Source: Amylibacter sp. (GTDB taxonomy: Bacteria > Pseudomonadota > Alphaproteobacteria > Rhodobacterales > Rhodobacteraceae). From it: 6,705 nucleotides of DNA. The stretch is from NCBI GenBank assembly GCA_027083485.1, contig JALWOO010000244.1:1-6705 (forward strand), read 5' to 3'. Numbering within the stretch: the first letter of the stretch is position 1; each line of letters starts with the position of its first letter. The notes under the pieces were generated by a model. It had not been told where the DNA came from. It worked only from the letters and a program-made list of their open reading frames with translations, and did not search any database. Both the position numbers and the translations under genes were made by a program. Of the stretch, positions 5,676-6,705 are shown in pieces.

Positions 5676-6705
5676 TTAGTAACGATAGTGTTCCGGTTTG
5701 AACGGACCTTCTGGCTTAACGCCAATGTAGTCGGCTTGTTCTTTGCTCAGTTCTGTCAGTTTCACGCCGATCTTTTTCAGATGCAAACGGGCAACTTTCT
5801 CGTCCAGATGCTTGGGCAGAATGTAGACTTCGTTTTTGTAGTTGTCGCCATTGGTCCACAATTCCATTTGAGCCAAAACCTGATTGGTAAAGCTGGCAGA
5901 CATCACAAAGGAAGGATGGCCCGTAGCGTTACCAAGGTTCAACAAACGGCCCTGAGACAGCAAAATCATCCGGTTGCCGGACGGCATTTCGATCATATCG
6001 ACCTGATCTTTGATGTTGGTCCATTTGTGGTTTGCCAAGGCAGCAACCTGAATTTCATTGTCAAAGTGGCCAATGTTACCCACAATCGCCATATCCTTCA
6101 TTTCGCGCATGTGCTCGATACGAATGATGTCTTTGTTGCCGGTGGTGGTGATGAAAATGTCAGCATCCTTGACTGCATCTTCAAGGGTCACAACCTCGTA
6201 ACCGTCCATTGCGGCCTGCAGCGCGCAGATCGGATCGACTTCGGTTACTTTCACGCGGGCACCCGCACCTGAAAGGGAGGCAGCGGAGCCTTTGCCCACA
6301 TCTCCATAGCCACAAACAACAGCCGTTTTACCGGCCATCATAGTGTCAGTGGCGCGGCGGATGCCATCTACCAGTGATTCCTTACAGCCGTATTTGTTGT
6401 CGAACTTGGATTTGGTTACCGAGTCATTCACATTGATTGCAGGGAAAGGCAATTGGCCGTTTTTGTGCAGCTCATACAAGCGGTGTACGCCAGTTGTTGT
6501 TTCCTCGGATACACCTTTGATTTGGTCACGCATTTTTGTGAACCAGCCCGGTGTTTCCTCCATGCGCTTTTTGATTTGCGCCTGAATACATTCTTCTTCT
6601 TCCGAGGTCGGCACACCAAATGCCTCGCCGCCTTCAATGCGGGCCCCCAGAAGGATGTAGAGCGTCGCGTCACCACCATCATCAAGGATCAGGTTAGGGC
6701 CGTCT
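5676..6705 (-). CDS. ahcY: S-adenosyl-L-homocysteine hydrolase AhcY (5' end outside window)
   Basis: The reading frame is open to the window edge, giving 342 complete codons of a protein usually near 460 residues; about 120 N-terminal residues are missing. AhcY is a cytosolic NAD-dependent enzyme that splits S-adenosylhomocysteine into adenosine and homocysteine, relieving product inhibition of methyltransferases. Counting from the first complete codon: [11 protein letters not shown] (4-14); catalytic block [13 protein letters not shown] (91-103), with the Lys and Asp equivalent to human K186 and D190; NAD-binding GYGDVGKG (132-139); NIGHFDNEI (210-218); [18 protein letters not shown] (252-269); and the C-terminal KPEHYRY, which reaches into the neighbouring subunit in the known tetramer. 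A GTG at 6612-6614 is internal and not the start. The length and insert pattern fit the bacterial form. It probably ends its own transcript, given the strong terminator just downstream. Confidence 0.98.
   Translation of the reverse strand, partial: DGPNLILDDGGDATLYILLGARIEGGEAFGVPTSEEEECIQAQIKKRMEETPGWFTKMRDQIKGVSEETTTGVHRLYELHKNGQLPFPAINVNDSVTKSKFDNKYGCKESLVDGIRRATDTMMAGKTAVVCGYGDVGKGSAASLSGAGARVKVTEVDPICALQAAMDGYEVVTLEDAVKDADIFITTTGNKDIIRIEHMREMKDMAIVGNIGHFDNEIQVAALANHKWTNIKDQVDMIEMPSGNRMILLSQGRLLNLGNATGHPSFVMSASFTNQVLAQMELWTNGDNYKNEVYILPKHLDEKVARLHLKKIGVKLTELSKEQADYIGVKPEGPFKPEHYRY

Noticed and set aside
6612..6614. GTG as the start of ahcY
   Set aside because: The frame continues upstream to the window edge with conserved AhcY sequence ([22 protein letters not shown]), so this codon is an internal Val.
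1..6705. Search by eye for tRNA genes, CRISPR repeats, insertion-sequence ends, toxin-antitoxin pairs or defence genes
   Set aside because: No such pattern was seen; nearly all of the window is accounted for by housekeeping genes and short intergenic regions.

Overview
The window looks like an ordinary chromosomal segment of an alphaproteobacterium, most likely Rhodobacterales (Roseobacter group). This rests on protein sequence style and on a gene cluster of hemD, a mitofilin/Mic60-like gene and an alphaproteobacterial hemY, with tsaD divergent from hemD. I see no mobile element, CRISPR array, tRNA or rRNA, and no clearly new multi-gene system. The most unusual points are in the hem/Mic60 block.

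Left part (1-3698): the 3' end of folC runs rightwards and stops at 191. It meets the stop codon of the leftward hemY-like gene with no base between them. Leftwards from 3698 lie hemD (uroporphyrinogen-III synthase), a mitofilin/Mic60-like inner-membrane coiled-coil protein, and the HemY-like membrane-anchored TPR protein. The last two are 13 bp apart and probably co-translated; hemD is separated from the Mic60-like gene by 116 bp holding a hairpin. HemD makes the tetrapyrrole ring that leads to haem. The two membrane proteins have no established enzymatic step; in alphaproteobacteria Mic60 is tied to intracytoplasmic membrane shaping. The HemY-like protein carries a four-cysteine zinc-ribbon/rubredoxin-like module near its C-terminus, giving it a LapB/YciM-like layout (membrane anchor, helical repeats, metal knuckle).

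Middle (3699-5145): a 107-bp divergent promoter region separates hemD from tsaD, which encodes the tRNA t6A37 threonylcarbamoyl transferase subunit and runs rightwards to 4903. A 242-bp AT-rich intergenic stretch follows, with a weak terminator-like hairpin for tsaD and a strong perfect-stem terminator for the convergent gene on its right.

Right part (5146-6705): a small DUF2853-family gene of unknown function and, upstream of it on the same strand, ahcY (S-adenosylhomocysteine hydrolase), truncated at its 5' end by the window edge. A strong terminator after ahcY separates the two, so the DUF2853 gene probably has its own promoter and a structured leader of about 140 bp.
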